From the NCBI GenBank assembly GCA_031292385.1, contig JARLHE010000051.1, forward strand, positions 61,419 to 125,418: DNA of 64,000 bases, in the 5' to 3' direction. Origin of the DNA: Oligoflexia bacterium (GTDB lineage: Bacteria > Bdellovibrionota > UBA1018). Shown here in pieces: positions 15,767-23,466 of the stretch (position 1 is the stretch's first letter; each line of letters opens with the position of its first letter). The notes below the pieces were generated by a model. It was given only the letters and a program-made list of their open reading frames with translations. It searched no databases and had not been told where the DNA came from. The position numbers and the translations under genes were made by a program.

Positions 15767-16930
15767 ATGCTTTTGACCATCGGCCTCACCCTTTTCTGCT
15801 TCGCGATCCTCACCGCCCTGCTGTTCCTTTATGCAGGACAATTACGGTCGGGAATTATGTACACGATCCAGCAGTCGCTCCTTGATATTTCCGAAAGAAA
15901 CTCCAAAACCAGTGCCGAACTCAAGGATACCTTGGCCGATCGGCTCGAAAAAAGCATGGGCGCCAACCGGCAAGAGCTCCAGGCTGGGCTTTTCAAAACC
16001 ACCCAAGCGCTCGAATCCAAATTCCAGTCACTCGAGCAACAAGTCGGCTTACGGCTCGAAACTATTGGAAAAAACGTAGAAAACAAGCTCAACGAAAACA
16101 TGAAAGAGGGCTTTCTCCACTTCGAGAAAGTGCAAGAGCACTTGAAAGCCGCTGAGCTCAAGCTCGCCTCTTTGAACCTCGTGGGACAATCGATCTCGGA
16201 CTTAAACCAGCTTTTGAAGCTTCCCCACCTCCGCGGGGGCTTTGGTGAAGCCACCCTCGAGCGGCTTCTCGCCGACTTCTTACCCGTGGGCTCATACGAG
16301 CTGCAATACACGATCGTTCCGGGCTCGACCGAACGGGTCGACGCCATCGTCCGGATGGCCAGACAGGTCCTGCCCATCGACAGCAAATTCCCCCGCGAAC
16401 AGGTGCTGCCCCTTTTCGAATCGCAAGACCCCGCCCTTCTCGAAACCGCCCGCAAGGCGCTTTCGGATTTCGTGAAAGAACAGGCCAAAAGCATCGCCGA
16501 TAAGTACATCCGGCCCGAGCACGGAACCTCGGACATGGCCCTGCTCTTCCTGCCCAGCGAAACCCTGTATTTTGAAGTGATCCGAAACGGTAAGCTCTTT
16601 GAGCATCTGGCCAAGCTCCGGGTCTTTCCGGTTTCGCCCAATACCCTCTCGATCGCGCTGAAATCGGTATCGATCGCCCAGGAATATTACGAGCTCGCAC
16701 GCGGAGTGGAACGCACGATCGAGGACGTGAAAAAAGCCCGAAAACACTTCGAACACTTCGGAAACAAATTCGAGGAAATCGGCAAAGGTCTCAAAAAGGC
16801 CCAGGAAGCCTTCGAGACGGCCAACACCCACCTCAACCGCTACGAAAGCTCCGTCTCGCGGCTCGTCGGCGAAGCTGAAGCGGAGACCAAGGAACTCAAA
16901 GGACCGGCGGAAACGCTGCCGTTACTTTAG
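15767..16930 (+). CDS. rmuC: DNA recombination protein RmuC homologue
   Basis: RmuC limits inversion at short repeats and has a PD-(D/E)XK-nuclease-like core. Here an N-terminal membrane helix (residues 1-28) leads to a long coiled coil, and then the conserved region LPHLRGGFGEATLERLLADFLP, VDAIVRMARQVLPIDSKFP and DMALLFLPSETLYFEV. The C-terminus is coiled again. The ATG at 15767 is chosen since AGG lies 6 nt upstream; the TTG at 15728 lacks support. Length of 387 is normal. A 6-bp hairpin at 16956-16982 follows. Confidence 0.85.
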   Translation: MLLTIGLTLFCFAILTALLFLYAGQLRSGIMYTIQQSLLDISERNSKTSAELKDTLADRLEKSMGANRQELQAGLFKTTQALESKFQSLEQQVGLRLETIGKNVENKLNENMKEGFLHFEKVQEHLKAAELKLASLNLVGQSISDLNQLLKLPHLRGGFGEATLERLLADFLPVGSYELQYTIVPGSTERVDAIVRMARQVLPIDSKFPREQVLPLFESQDPALLETARKALSDFVKEQAKSIADKYIRPEHGTSDMALLFLPSETLYFEVIRNGKLFEHLAKLRVFPVSPNTLSIALKSVSIAQEYYELARGVERTIEDVKKARKHFEHFGNKFEEIGKGLKKAQEAFETANTHLNRYESSVSRLVGEAEAETKELKGPAETLPLL

Positions 16931-17004
16931 CGTAAAACCTCGATAGCCGATGGCCGGCGCAGCCCCTTTTTTCTGGTGCGCCGATTCGCCGTTGAGCATT
17001 GGTT

Positions 17005-17331
17005 TCACGGTCCAGTTTTCTTAATCCCATGGGAGGTACGTAAATGATTCGGAAGAAATCCCTTTTCAGGATATTTGCATTTCAATCCTGGCGGCCGGTC
17101 TATCAATGCTTCTAATCCTTCCTGAGTGTTTGGATAACGACCACAAGCCGCACGAAAGTTCTCTAAGCTATACGCGACAGACTCGATAGTAGCCATCGTG
17201 GTCTTCTCTGGTGAAAATGCACGATCTTGAGGTGTTGACAACAAAAGGAAAAACCACGTAAGGACTAAAGCTAGCCCTACTAGGCACAATAACCATTTTA
17301 TCCTAAATTGCGTCTTGTGATCATCCGTCAT
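17005..17331 (-). CDS. Small membrane protein with GspG-like C-terminal segment
   Basis: This 108-residue protein has one N-terminal membrane span (about residues 13-32, WLLCLVGLALVLTWFFLLL) that lacks a prepilin cleavage motif. After a linker comes YSLENFRAACGRYPNTQEGLEALIDRPPG, close to the type II pseudopilin GspG pattern (Y..D.GRYPTT.QGL.AL). The usual GY-L..-DPWG-PY end is missing; the last 15 residues are unlike the family, so the gene may be truncated or decayed. It lies at the edge of an AT-richer region and follows a frameshifted gene on the same strand. The role is unknown. Confidence 0.5.
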   Translation of the reverse strand: MTDDHKTQFRIKWLLCLVGLALVLTWFFLLLSTPQDRAFSPEKTTMATIESVAYSLENFRAACGRYPNTQEGLEALIDRPPGLKCKYPEKGFLPNHLRTSHGIKKTGP

Positions 17332-17351
17332 TTGCGTCTATCAATCGTTAT

Positions 17352-17993
17352 TTAAAACGACTTCCCCAACGAGTGACCATCGCCAAGGTTCAAAGAAAGC
17401 CTTTCCCATTCCTCGCGCTCGGCATCCCGATCATCGCCATCACGAGCGGGCACGAGCTTGGACGAGATCGGGTCCGAACTGGACCGACGAGACCACGATC
17501 TGGCTGGGATCAAAGCTCTTCGTGGCCGGGATCAAAACGCTTACCTTGCCGGTCGGACTTGCCGGGTTAATTGGAGCGCAAGGGGGCCCGTAGCTATTCC
17601 GGTGACGAGTGTTTGAAATTTAGGGCTCTCAAAATCCCAGTCAGGGCAGTTTGGTAATGGTTCGTCGTCGAGCGGGCCGGGCGTGGCTGACGGAACTCCG
17701 GTATCGCCTTGCGCGTTGTATTGGATCAACCCCGGAGCGTTCGGGCTTTGAAACCCAAACCCCGATACTTGTCCACCCGGAGAAATGTCGACGGACTTGT
17801 ATTTACCACTGGGAACGCTACTCCAAAGTATGTGGGGCGGCATGTTGCTTAAGTTGATAAAATCGGACAACCAGTGCTCAGAGCTTACAAATTCAGATGG
17901 CGAGTATGGTAAAATGGCGATTCTTAATTTAAGTGCTTGAGATGTTAATAAGACAATATTTATTTCTCTGTGCAAACTAGGATATTCGTCCAT
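17352..17993 (-). pseudogene. Frameshifted secreted-protein gene remnant
   Basis: The first frame (17541-17993) reads as a real extracellular protein piece: GQVSGFGFQSPNAPGLIQYN, then PGPLDDEPLPNCPDWDFESP. It stops soon after a run of five C/G at about 17584, but shifting one frame continues sense: APINPASPTGKVSVLIPATKSFDPSQ and VSSVQFGP. That stretch fits the common extracellular repeat NPxSxGxxxVAILxTxxFDxxxxxxSTVxFGP. A second shift near 17435 would continue into DGDDRDAEREEWE and stop at 17352. No signal peptide is seen. Either two real frameshifts or sequencing errors explain this; I favour decay because the whole neighbourhood is poor in intact genes. Confidence 0.5.
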
Positions 17994-18463
17994 AAGTTAA
18001 TAATTGGATGTTTTTCAGTCATGCCAGCGATTCTCTTCGGGCATTTTCTCAAGCTGGAAATTCCATGAAAATCAAAACCGAGACCTAGGTCGGCCAGGAG
18101 CTTGGGGACATTTTTTGGGGCGATCACCTAGAATCGCGAAAGCAACAAAACCAAAGCACGGTCCGCATCGTTCGCTTTCATTTTCAAAAGGCTCGTCTGG
18201 GCGCAATTTTAGTGTTCGATAGGTATTCGATGTCGGCCAATTATTTCTCCAGATTCGATATGAAACACTTTGAACATCAGAATCTTAAGTTCAGGCCGAG
18301 AAAGCTCGCGATAAGGTTCCAGCAATTTAGAAGAACGTCTAACACTACTCTCATTAACACCACGAACTCACGAACTCTTGAACTTCAGGGGCGTAACGTC
18401 GCGACTGCGCTCGACCACTGTGATCGCAATCGCGCCGACTTCCTGGACTGACTCGGTAAAATC
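17994..18463. other. AT-richer intergenic stretch with no convincing gene
   Basis: About 470 bases lie between the decayed gene and the SIS-domain gene. Composition is visibly richer in A and T than the flanks, and the short open frames on either strand have no start signal or recognisable sequence. A minus-strand stretch around 18200-18450 reads partly like protein but is broken by a stop. I consider this a remnant region, possibly of transferred DNA. Confidence 0.4.
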
Positions 18464-19378
18464 TTAAACAGCGCTTCCAGTGTCAGGATTCACGCCACGG
18501 TTCAACGCCACCGCGAGCGATAGCCACTGCAGCTCGACGAGCGACGGCATCCACGCGAGCGGCGTGCTTCCACGAATATCCACTCGATAAGCCGAACGGA
18601 TGTCGGCATTGCGAAGGTCTTTGCCATGGCTCACATGCCAGATCGTATCTTCGGGCGTCAGCGCGGCACGCGGCCCGTGGAAGAACTCCTCGCTGCTGTA
18701 AGCGCGGGTCGGGAGGCGCGCCATCTCGAGCAGCTTCAGCGACGTCTCGCGCGCAAGCCACTCCCCTTCCCACTCGCCCAATAAAATAGAAGGCCCCATG
18801 CCCGCGCGGCTTCGCAAGACTTCCAAGTTCGGATCGCCGATGCTGCGCAAAGCGTCCCACTCCTCGACCGCCTTGGCGCCCAAGAACAAGGTCGTGACCG
18901 CGCAGATCGCCGAGGTCATCGAAATCGTGTGAGGCTCGGTTCTTTCAAGCCGGCACGTCGGCAAATGATAGCGCACGCTTTCGAGCTCGGTCGCTTTTGA
19001 GGCCTCGGCGGCCGCGACTAAAATCGTAAACGCTCCCGCGCGGTCGCAAGTTTCAAGCGCCCTCAGCGTCGCCGCCGTTTGTCCGCGATGGCTGAATCCC
19101 ACCGCCCAATCGCCTCTTTGAGGAATCACTTCCACGCCGACACCCATGCTCGAGCACGCGACCGCGGGCACGCGCACGCGATCTTTCGCGCGGGTGAGCG
19201 CGAAACTCGTCAGGCGAGCGGCAAAATGGCTGCTTCCCACGCCGAAAAGAAGAATGCGCTTGGGCTGCTCCGGCGGAAATTCACGGCTCGAGAGCGCGGC
19301 CACGCGCTCGGATACTTCTTTCCAGCTCTCGCGCTGTTCGCGCAAGGCGTTTTCAACTTCGCTGATTACGGCTTCCAT
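18464..19378 (-). CDS. SIS-domain sugar isomerase/deaminase-like protein
   Basis: Two tandem sugar-isomerase (SIS) domains, like the isomerase half of GlmS or AgaS. Domain one shows LLFGVGSSHFAARL, VGFSHRGQTAATLRAL and the TISMTSAICA segment; domain two has ILLGEWEGEWLARETSLKLLEMARLPTRAYSSEEFFHGPRAAL, the last being the GlmS/AgaS phosphosugar signature. There is no glutaminase domain, so it is not a full GlmS. A ketose/aldose phosphosugar isomerase or deaminase role is likely. It overlaps the M20 peptidase stop by 13 nt, forming a two-gene operon. Confidence 0.8.
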   Translation of the reverse strand: MEAVISEVENALREQRESWKEVSERVAALSSREFPPEQPKRILLFGVGSSHFAARLTSFALTRAKDRVRVPAVACSSMGVGVEVIPQRGDWAVGFSHRGQTAATLRALETCDRAGAFTILVAAAEASKATELESVRYHLPTCRLERTEPHTISMTSAICAVTTLFLGAKAVEEWDALRSIGDPNLEVLRSRAGMGPSILLGEWEGEWLARETSLKLLEMARLPTRAYSSEEFFHGPRAALTPEDTIWHVSHGKDLRNADIRSAYRVDIRGSTPLAWMPSLVELQWLSLAVALNRGVNPDTGSAV

Positions 19379-20766
19379 CGTTGTGCAAGCTCCTTAAATA
19401 GGTGAATCTGGCTCAGCGACGCCTTTTCAAGGTCGCTGACCAGCAAACTTTCATTTTCCCCGTGCGCATCGGTATAGGGATCTTCAATTCCCACCAGAAG
19501 CGCCGGCGCGCCGCCAAGCGCATCGGCAAAAGGCTTCACGAACGGAATGCTGCCGCCGCAACCGATTTTGAGCGGCGCTTTGCCGTAACCGGCGGCCAAG
19601 GCCTGATCGGCGGCCTCAAAGGCCCAACCCGCGGTCTCGGTCGCCCAGGCCCCGTTCGCGGCTTCCACCTTGAATGAAACTTCAAGTCCCCAGGGAACCA
19701 GCGAGCGCAGGAAATCCTGAAGCTGGCGGGCGACTTTCTCCGGATCCATATCGGCCACCAGGCGAATGGTGACCTTCGCCCATGCCGCGTCGTTGATCAC
19801 GTTTCCGGCCTGTTTTCGCGACGAGGCCTGGATCGCGTTAATCGAAAGGCTCGGCAAGCGCCAGATCTGGATTCCCGGCGAAATGCCATTCGAACGCAAA
19901 AGCTTCGCGCCGGGAATAATCCCGCATTGCTTACGGAAATCTTCTTCGCTGTAAGGGATTTTCGCGAACTCCGCGCGCTCGCGATCGCTGATGGGCCGAA
20001 CATCATCTAAAACGCTGGGAACGGCGATCTGGCCTTCCTCATCGGTCAAACGGGCCAGCATTTTCGATAGCGCCGCGGCGGGATCCGGAAGCGGCCCGCC
20101 CCACATCCCCGAATGCACGGTCTTGGTGAGGGCGCGCACTTCCACTTCAAGGCCCACGAGCCCGCGCAAGGCGACGGTCAAGGCCGGCACCCCGCAGTCA
20201 AAATTGGAGGTATCGGTCAAAACCAGAACATCCGCATCCAGCTTGCTGCGATAAGTCTCGAGAAACTTCGGCAGATGGGTGCTGCCGATTTCTTCCTCGC
20301 CCTCGATCACGACTTTGACGTTGACCGGAAGCTCGCCCACCGTTTTCAAATACGAATCGATCGCCGAAGTATGAATGATGATACCGGCCTTGTCGTCGGC
20401 GGCGCCTCGCGCGTAAAGCCGGTCTCCGCCGGGCCCGGGCTTCAAAGTCGGCTCAAACGGAGCCGTTTTCCAAAGCTCTTCGCGCCCGGGAGGCTGCACA
20501 TCGTGATGCGCGTACAAAAGCAGGGTCGGTTTGCCTGGCGCGCGAAGCCGCTCGCCGTAAACGTAAGGATGCGCGCCGGGAAGACTCAAAATCTCAACGT
20601 TCTCCAGGCCCCGCTTGCGCAAGAGCACCGCTACCGCCTCGGCGGATCTGCGGACTTCGGCCTCGGGAAAACCGGCAAAGCTCACGCTGGGGATTCGGAC
20701 CAGGGCCTTTAAATCCTCGAGATACTCCGGAAACGCCTTTTTCAAATGCTCGGTTGCTGTCGTCAT
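19366..20766 (-). CDS. M20-family metallopeptidase (dipeptidase type)
   Basis: Zinc-dependent dipeptidase or amidohydrolase of 466 residues. Metal ligands are visible in LLLYAHHDVQPPG (His), YARGAADDKAG (Asp), VVIEGEEEIGS (catalytic Glu-Glu), VLTDTSNF (Asp) and YTDAHGENE (final His). The dimerisation domain contains TVHSGMWGGPLPDPA. This matches the carnosine/dipeptidase branch (CNDP/PepV/ArgE-like). No signal peptide is present, so it acts in the cytoplasm, perhaps on peptides from cell-wall or protein turnover, together with the SIS protein that follows. Confidence 0.85.
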   Translation of the reverse strand: MTTATEHLKKAFPEYLEDLKALVRIPSVSFAGFPEAEVRRSAEAVAVLLRKRGLENVEILSLPGAHPYVYGERLRAPGKPTLLLYAHHDVQPPGREELWKTAPFEPTLKPGPGGDRLYARGAADDKAGIIIHTSAIDSYLKTVGELPVNVKVVIEGEEEIGSTHLPKFLETYRSKLDADVLVLTDTSNFDCGVPALTVALRGLVGLEVEVRALTKTVHSGMWGGPLPDPAAALSKMLARLTDEEGQIAVPSVLDDVRPISDRERAEFAKIPYSEEDFRKQCGIIPGAKLLRSNGISPGIQIWRLPSLSINAIQASSRKQAGNVINDAAWAKVTIRLVADMDPEKVARQLQDFLRSLVPWGLEVSFKVEAANGAWATETAGWAFEAADQALAAGYGKAPLKIGCGGSIPFVKPFADALGGAPALLVGIEDPYTDAHGENESLLVSDLEKASLSQIHLFKELAQRWKP

Positions 20767-20857
20767 GTCTTTCGTTCTACCTACCCGGCAGTTTCACTCA
20801 AGTGTTGGGAACTTGACAACAGAAATCACCCAAAGCAAGAGTAACGAAAGCAATCTC

Positions 20858-21496
20858 ATGAGTACTCTGACCACCCGAATCAAATTGAACAATTCATTCT
20901 GGAAGCATCCCAGCTGCGTGCCCTTCTCGGAAGACGTCGTGCCCTCCAGCCTGTTTTTGAAACACCGGCATTTCCTGGTGCTCGACATCGAAACCCAAAG
21001 GCTCGTCCAGGAAGTGGGCGGTTGGGACCATGTCGACAAACTGGGAATTTCCGTCGCCTGCGCGTACGACAGCAAAACGGACGAATTCTTGTCGTTCCGT
21101 GAAAACGAGATCCCGAAGCTCATCGAACTTTGCGAAGAAAGACTGGTCGTGGGCTATAATATCCGCGGCTTCGACTTGCCGGTCATGGTCCCCTACGGGC
21201 TCGTCATCAAGCGCGTCGACGCGTTCGACATCATGTACGATCTCGAAGCCTTGACCCGTCAGCGTTTCTTGAAGCTCGAATCGGTGGCGCAAGGGACGCT
21301 CGGGGCCGGAAAATCCGCCGACGGCTTGCTGGCCGTCGAATGGTGGAAAAAGGGCGAAGTCCAAAAAATCATCGACTACTGCATCCAAGACGTCAAAGTC
21401 ACTCGCGACGTCTTTCAATTCGGAAGACAAAACGGCTTCATCCGCATCCAGCGTTCCGAAGCCAAAATCGTCGAAGTTCCGGTGCAATGGAACTAA
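20858..21496 (+). CDS. DnaQ/RNase H-like 3'-5' exonuclease domain protein
   Basis: A 212-residue single-domain nuclease. The DEDD sites are clear: FLVLDIETQRL (Asp, Glu), VVGYNIRGFDLPVM (Asp) and YCIQDVKVTRDVF (Asp). Between them is a helix-rich part with SVAQGTLGAGKSADGLLAVEWW. The pattern is that of YprB-type ribonuclease-H-like exonucleases. Starting at the ATG at 20858 (MSTLTTRIKLN) removes an upstream stretch that is antisense to the peptidase gene. A TTGACA at 20813 may be its -35 box, but no good -10 follows. The 5'-nucleotidase gene starts 18 nt later. Confidence 0.75.
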   Translation: MSTLTTRIKLNNSFWKHPSCVPFSEDVVPSSLFLKHRHFLVLDIETQRLVQEVGGWDHVDKLGISVACAYDSKTDEFLSFRENEIPKLIELCEERLVVGYNIRGFDLPVMVPYGLVIKRVDAFDIMYDLEALTRQRFLKLESVAQGTLGAGKSADGLLAVEWWKKGEVQKIIDYCIQDVKVTRDVFQFGRQNGFIRIQRSEAKIVEVPVQWN

Positions 21497-21514
21497 GTTA
21501 AGTTTGGGGCTCAA

Positions 21515-23443
21515 ATGCTGAAATCTTCTCGATCCCTTTTTCAATCCGCCGCAAAAACGCTCCTTGTCGCCACAAGCGTACTTCTGGTCACCCTCTGCTC
21601 CTGCAGCGGACACCCCGAAAAAATCGTCGCCAGCGATAGCGCGAACTTCGAGCTGATCGCCATCGTCGGCACGAACGATCTGCACGGAGCGCTGGCTCCC
21701 ATGGATTTCAAGACCCGTGATGTCACGGCAACCGATTATCAAGCCGGAGGCGTCGCCTATCTCAGCTCCTACCTCCGCATCATGCGGGAAGAGCTCGGCT
21801 CCCGAATGCTCTGGCTCGATGCCGGAGACGAATTCCAGGGCACGATCGAAAGCAATCCCAACCGGGGGGCGGCGATGGTGCAGTTTTTCGATACCGCGGG
21901 AGTTTCGGCGGCGGCCATCGGCAATCACGAGTTTGACTTCGGAGCCGAAGCTCCGGACACCGACGATCTGTTAAGCTCACTGAAGCACCGGATGAAAGAA
22001 GCGAACTATCCCTTTCTCGCGGCCAACATCACCACGGCCTCGACCGGACTCCCCGCCGAATTCCCGGGCTCAAGCGCTTCCCGCATTTTCCAAGTGGGGC
22101 GAATCAAAGTCGGCGTCATCGGCCTTTCCACCGTCGACACGCCAAAAACAACGCTACCCACGAACATCCGATCCCTTCGATTCAACTCATTACACGATGC
22201 CGCCGTCCAACAAGCCGACCTCCTTCGCAAAGGCGGCGCCGACATCGTGGTCATCACCGCCCATGCCGGCACTTTTTGCGACCCGCACGTGCCCCAAGGC
22301 CATTCCGTGCGCAAACCCACCGATCCGCAGGGCGAGTGCCACGCCGATGATGAGATGACCAAGCTCCTCAAATCGCTGCCGCCCGGCGCCGTCGACGCCG
22401 TCGTCTCGGGCCACACGCACTCGATCGTTCATCACTGGGTCGCGGGCGTTCCCGTCATCCAAGGCGGCGCCTCCGGCCGCTACTTCAACGTAATCTACCT
22501 TACTTATGACCTTCAGCATCATAAAATCGTGCCCGACCAAGCGCGAATTGAAGGCCCCATCCCGGTTTGCCCCAAGGTTTTTCAAAACCAGAACGACTGT
22601 AACGGAGACCGCCCGGCCCCTAAGAACGGCCGTGGACCACTCGTGACGCCGCAGTTTCATCACATGCCCATCGAGGCCGACCCCGCGATCATGCGGCTCC
22701 TGAGCCCCACGTTTGAGATCGCCAACCGCACTAAAAACGAAGTCTACGGCCAGGCGGCCACGCTGCTGAACGCCGCGCGCGAGACCGAATCCCCGCTCGG
22801 CAATCTTTTCGCCGACGCGATTCGGGCATCCGCGAAAACCGACTTCGCCTTCATGAACACGGGCGGAATCCGCGCCAATATCGAGCCAGGGCCCATTACC
22901 TACGGCGAGATTTTCCGAGCCAGCCCTTTTAACAACACCATCGTCACGATGAAAGTCACCGGCAAACAGGTTCGAAACCTCCTGCAGGTGGCCGAAAGCG
23001 GCACTCGCGGCTTTCCCCCGGTTTCGGGCTTGCAGCTGAAGCTCATTCACCCGGACTCGGACGCCCCCTCGAGCGATCTCAACGAGGACGACAAAACAGA
23101 CGCCTGGGAAATCAACCGGCTTCTGGAAGTGCGGCTTCCCGATGGATCGCTTTTGGACGACCGCAAGACTTACACGATCGCCACCATCGACTTCCTGGTC
23201 TTGGGCGGGGACGATATGGCCTGGCCGATGTCTCAAATCCCGACGGACCGCTTTCAATATACCGGAATCCTGACCCGCGACGCGCTTGCTTCGTACATCA
23301 AAACATTGACCCAGCAGCAAGGAGCGATCAACGGCCCCGGAAACCTGCTGGTCAGCCCCGAGAATCCCCGGATGATTTTCGTCAAGAAGGCGGCCAAAAA
23401 ACGCTCTCGACGGAGAAAAAGGCGGCATCGCAAGACGGTATAA
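21515..23443 (+). CDS. 5'-nucleotidase/2',3'-cyclic phosphodiesterase family lipoprotein
   Basis: Exported metallophosphatase that frees nucleosides and phosphate from nucleotides or UDP-sugars. The signal peptide ends VTLCSCSG, a usable lipobox. The metallophosphoesterase ligands are intact: VGTNDLHG, WLDAGDEFQGT, GNHEFDFG, VITAHAG and SGHTHSIVH. The C-terminal 5_nucleotid_C domain holds NTGGIRANIEPGPITYGEIFRASPFNN. The last 20 residues are strongly basic (KKRSRRRKRRHRK), which is unusual and might bind nucleic acid or the envelope. It fits nucleotide scavenging, as expected of a predator or degrader. Confidence 0.85.
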   Translation: MLKSSRSLFQSAAKTLLVATSVLLVTLCSCSGHPEKIVASDSANFELIAIVGTNDLHGALAPMDFKTRDVTATDYQAGGVAYLSSYLRIMREELGSRMLWLDAGDEFQGTIESNPNRGAAMVQFFDTAGVSAAAIGNHEFDFGAEAPDTDDLLSSLKHRMKEANYPFLAANITTASTGLPAEFPGSSASRIFQVGRIKVGVIGLSTVDTPKTTLPTNIRSLRFNSLHDAAVQQADLLRKGGADIVVITAHAGTFCDPHVPQGHSVRKPTDPQGECHADDEMTKLLKSLPPGAVDAVVSGHTHSIVHHWVAGVPVIQGGASGRYFNVIYLTYDLQHHKIVPDQARIEGPIPVCPKVFQNQNDCNGDRPAPKNGRGPLVTPQFHHMPIEADPAIMRLLSPTFEIANRTKNEVYGQAATLLNAARETESPLGNLFADAIRASAKTDFAFMNTGGIRANIEPGPITYGEIFRASPFNNTIVTMKVTGKQVRNLLQVAESGTRGFPPVSGLQLKLIHPDSDAPSSDLNEDDKTDAWEINRLLEVRLPDGSLLDDRKTYTIATIDFLVLGGDDMAWPMSQIPTDRFQYTGILTRDALASYIKTLTQQQGAINGPGNLLVSPENPRMIFVKKAAKKRSRRRKRRHRKTV

Positions 23444-23466
23444 AACCGGCGTGGTATACTTGAAGA

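Noticed and set aside
18004..18451. Two short plus-strand frames in the AT-richer gap
   Set aside because: No ribosome sites, no recognisable sequence, and a position in a decayed region.
20894..21928. Minus-strand open frame opposite the exonuclease and nucleotidase genes
   Set aside because: The real plus-strand genes carry all catalytic motifs; this frame only mirrors their codon bias.
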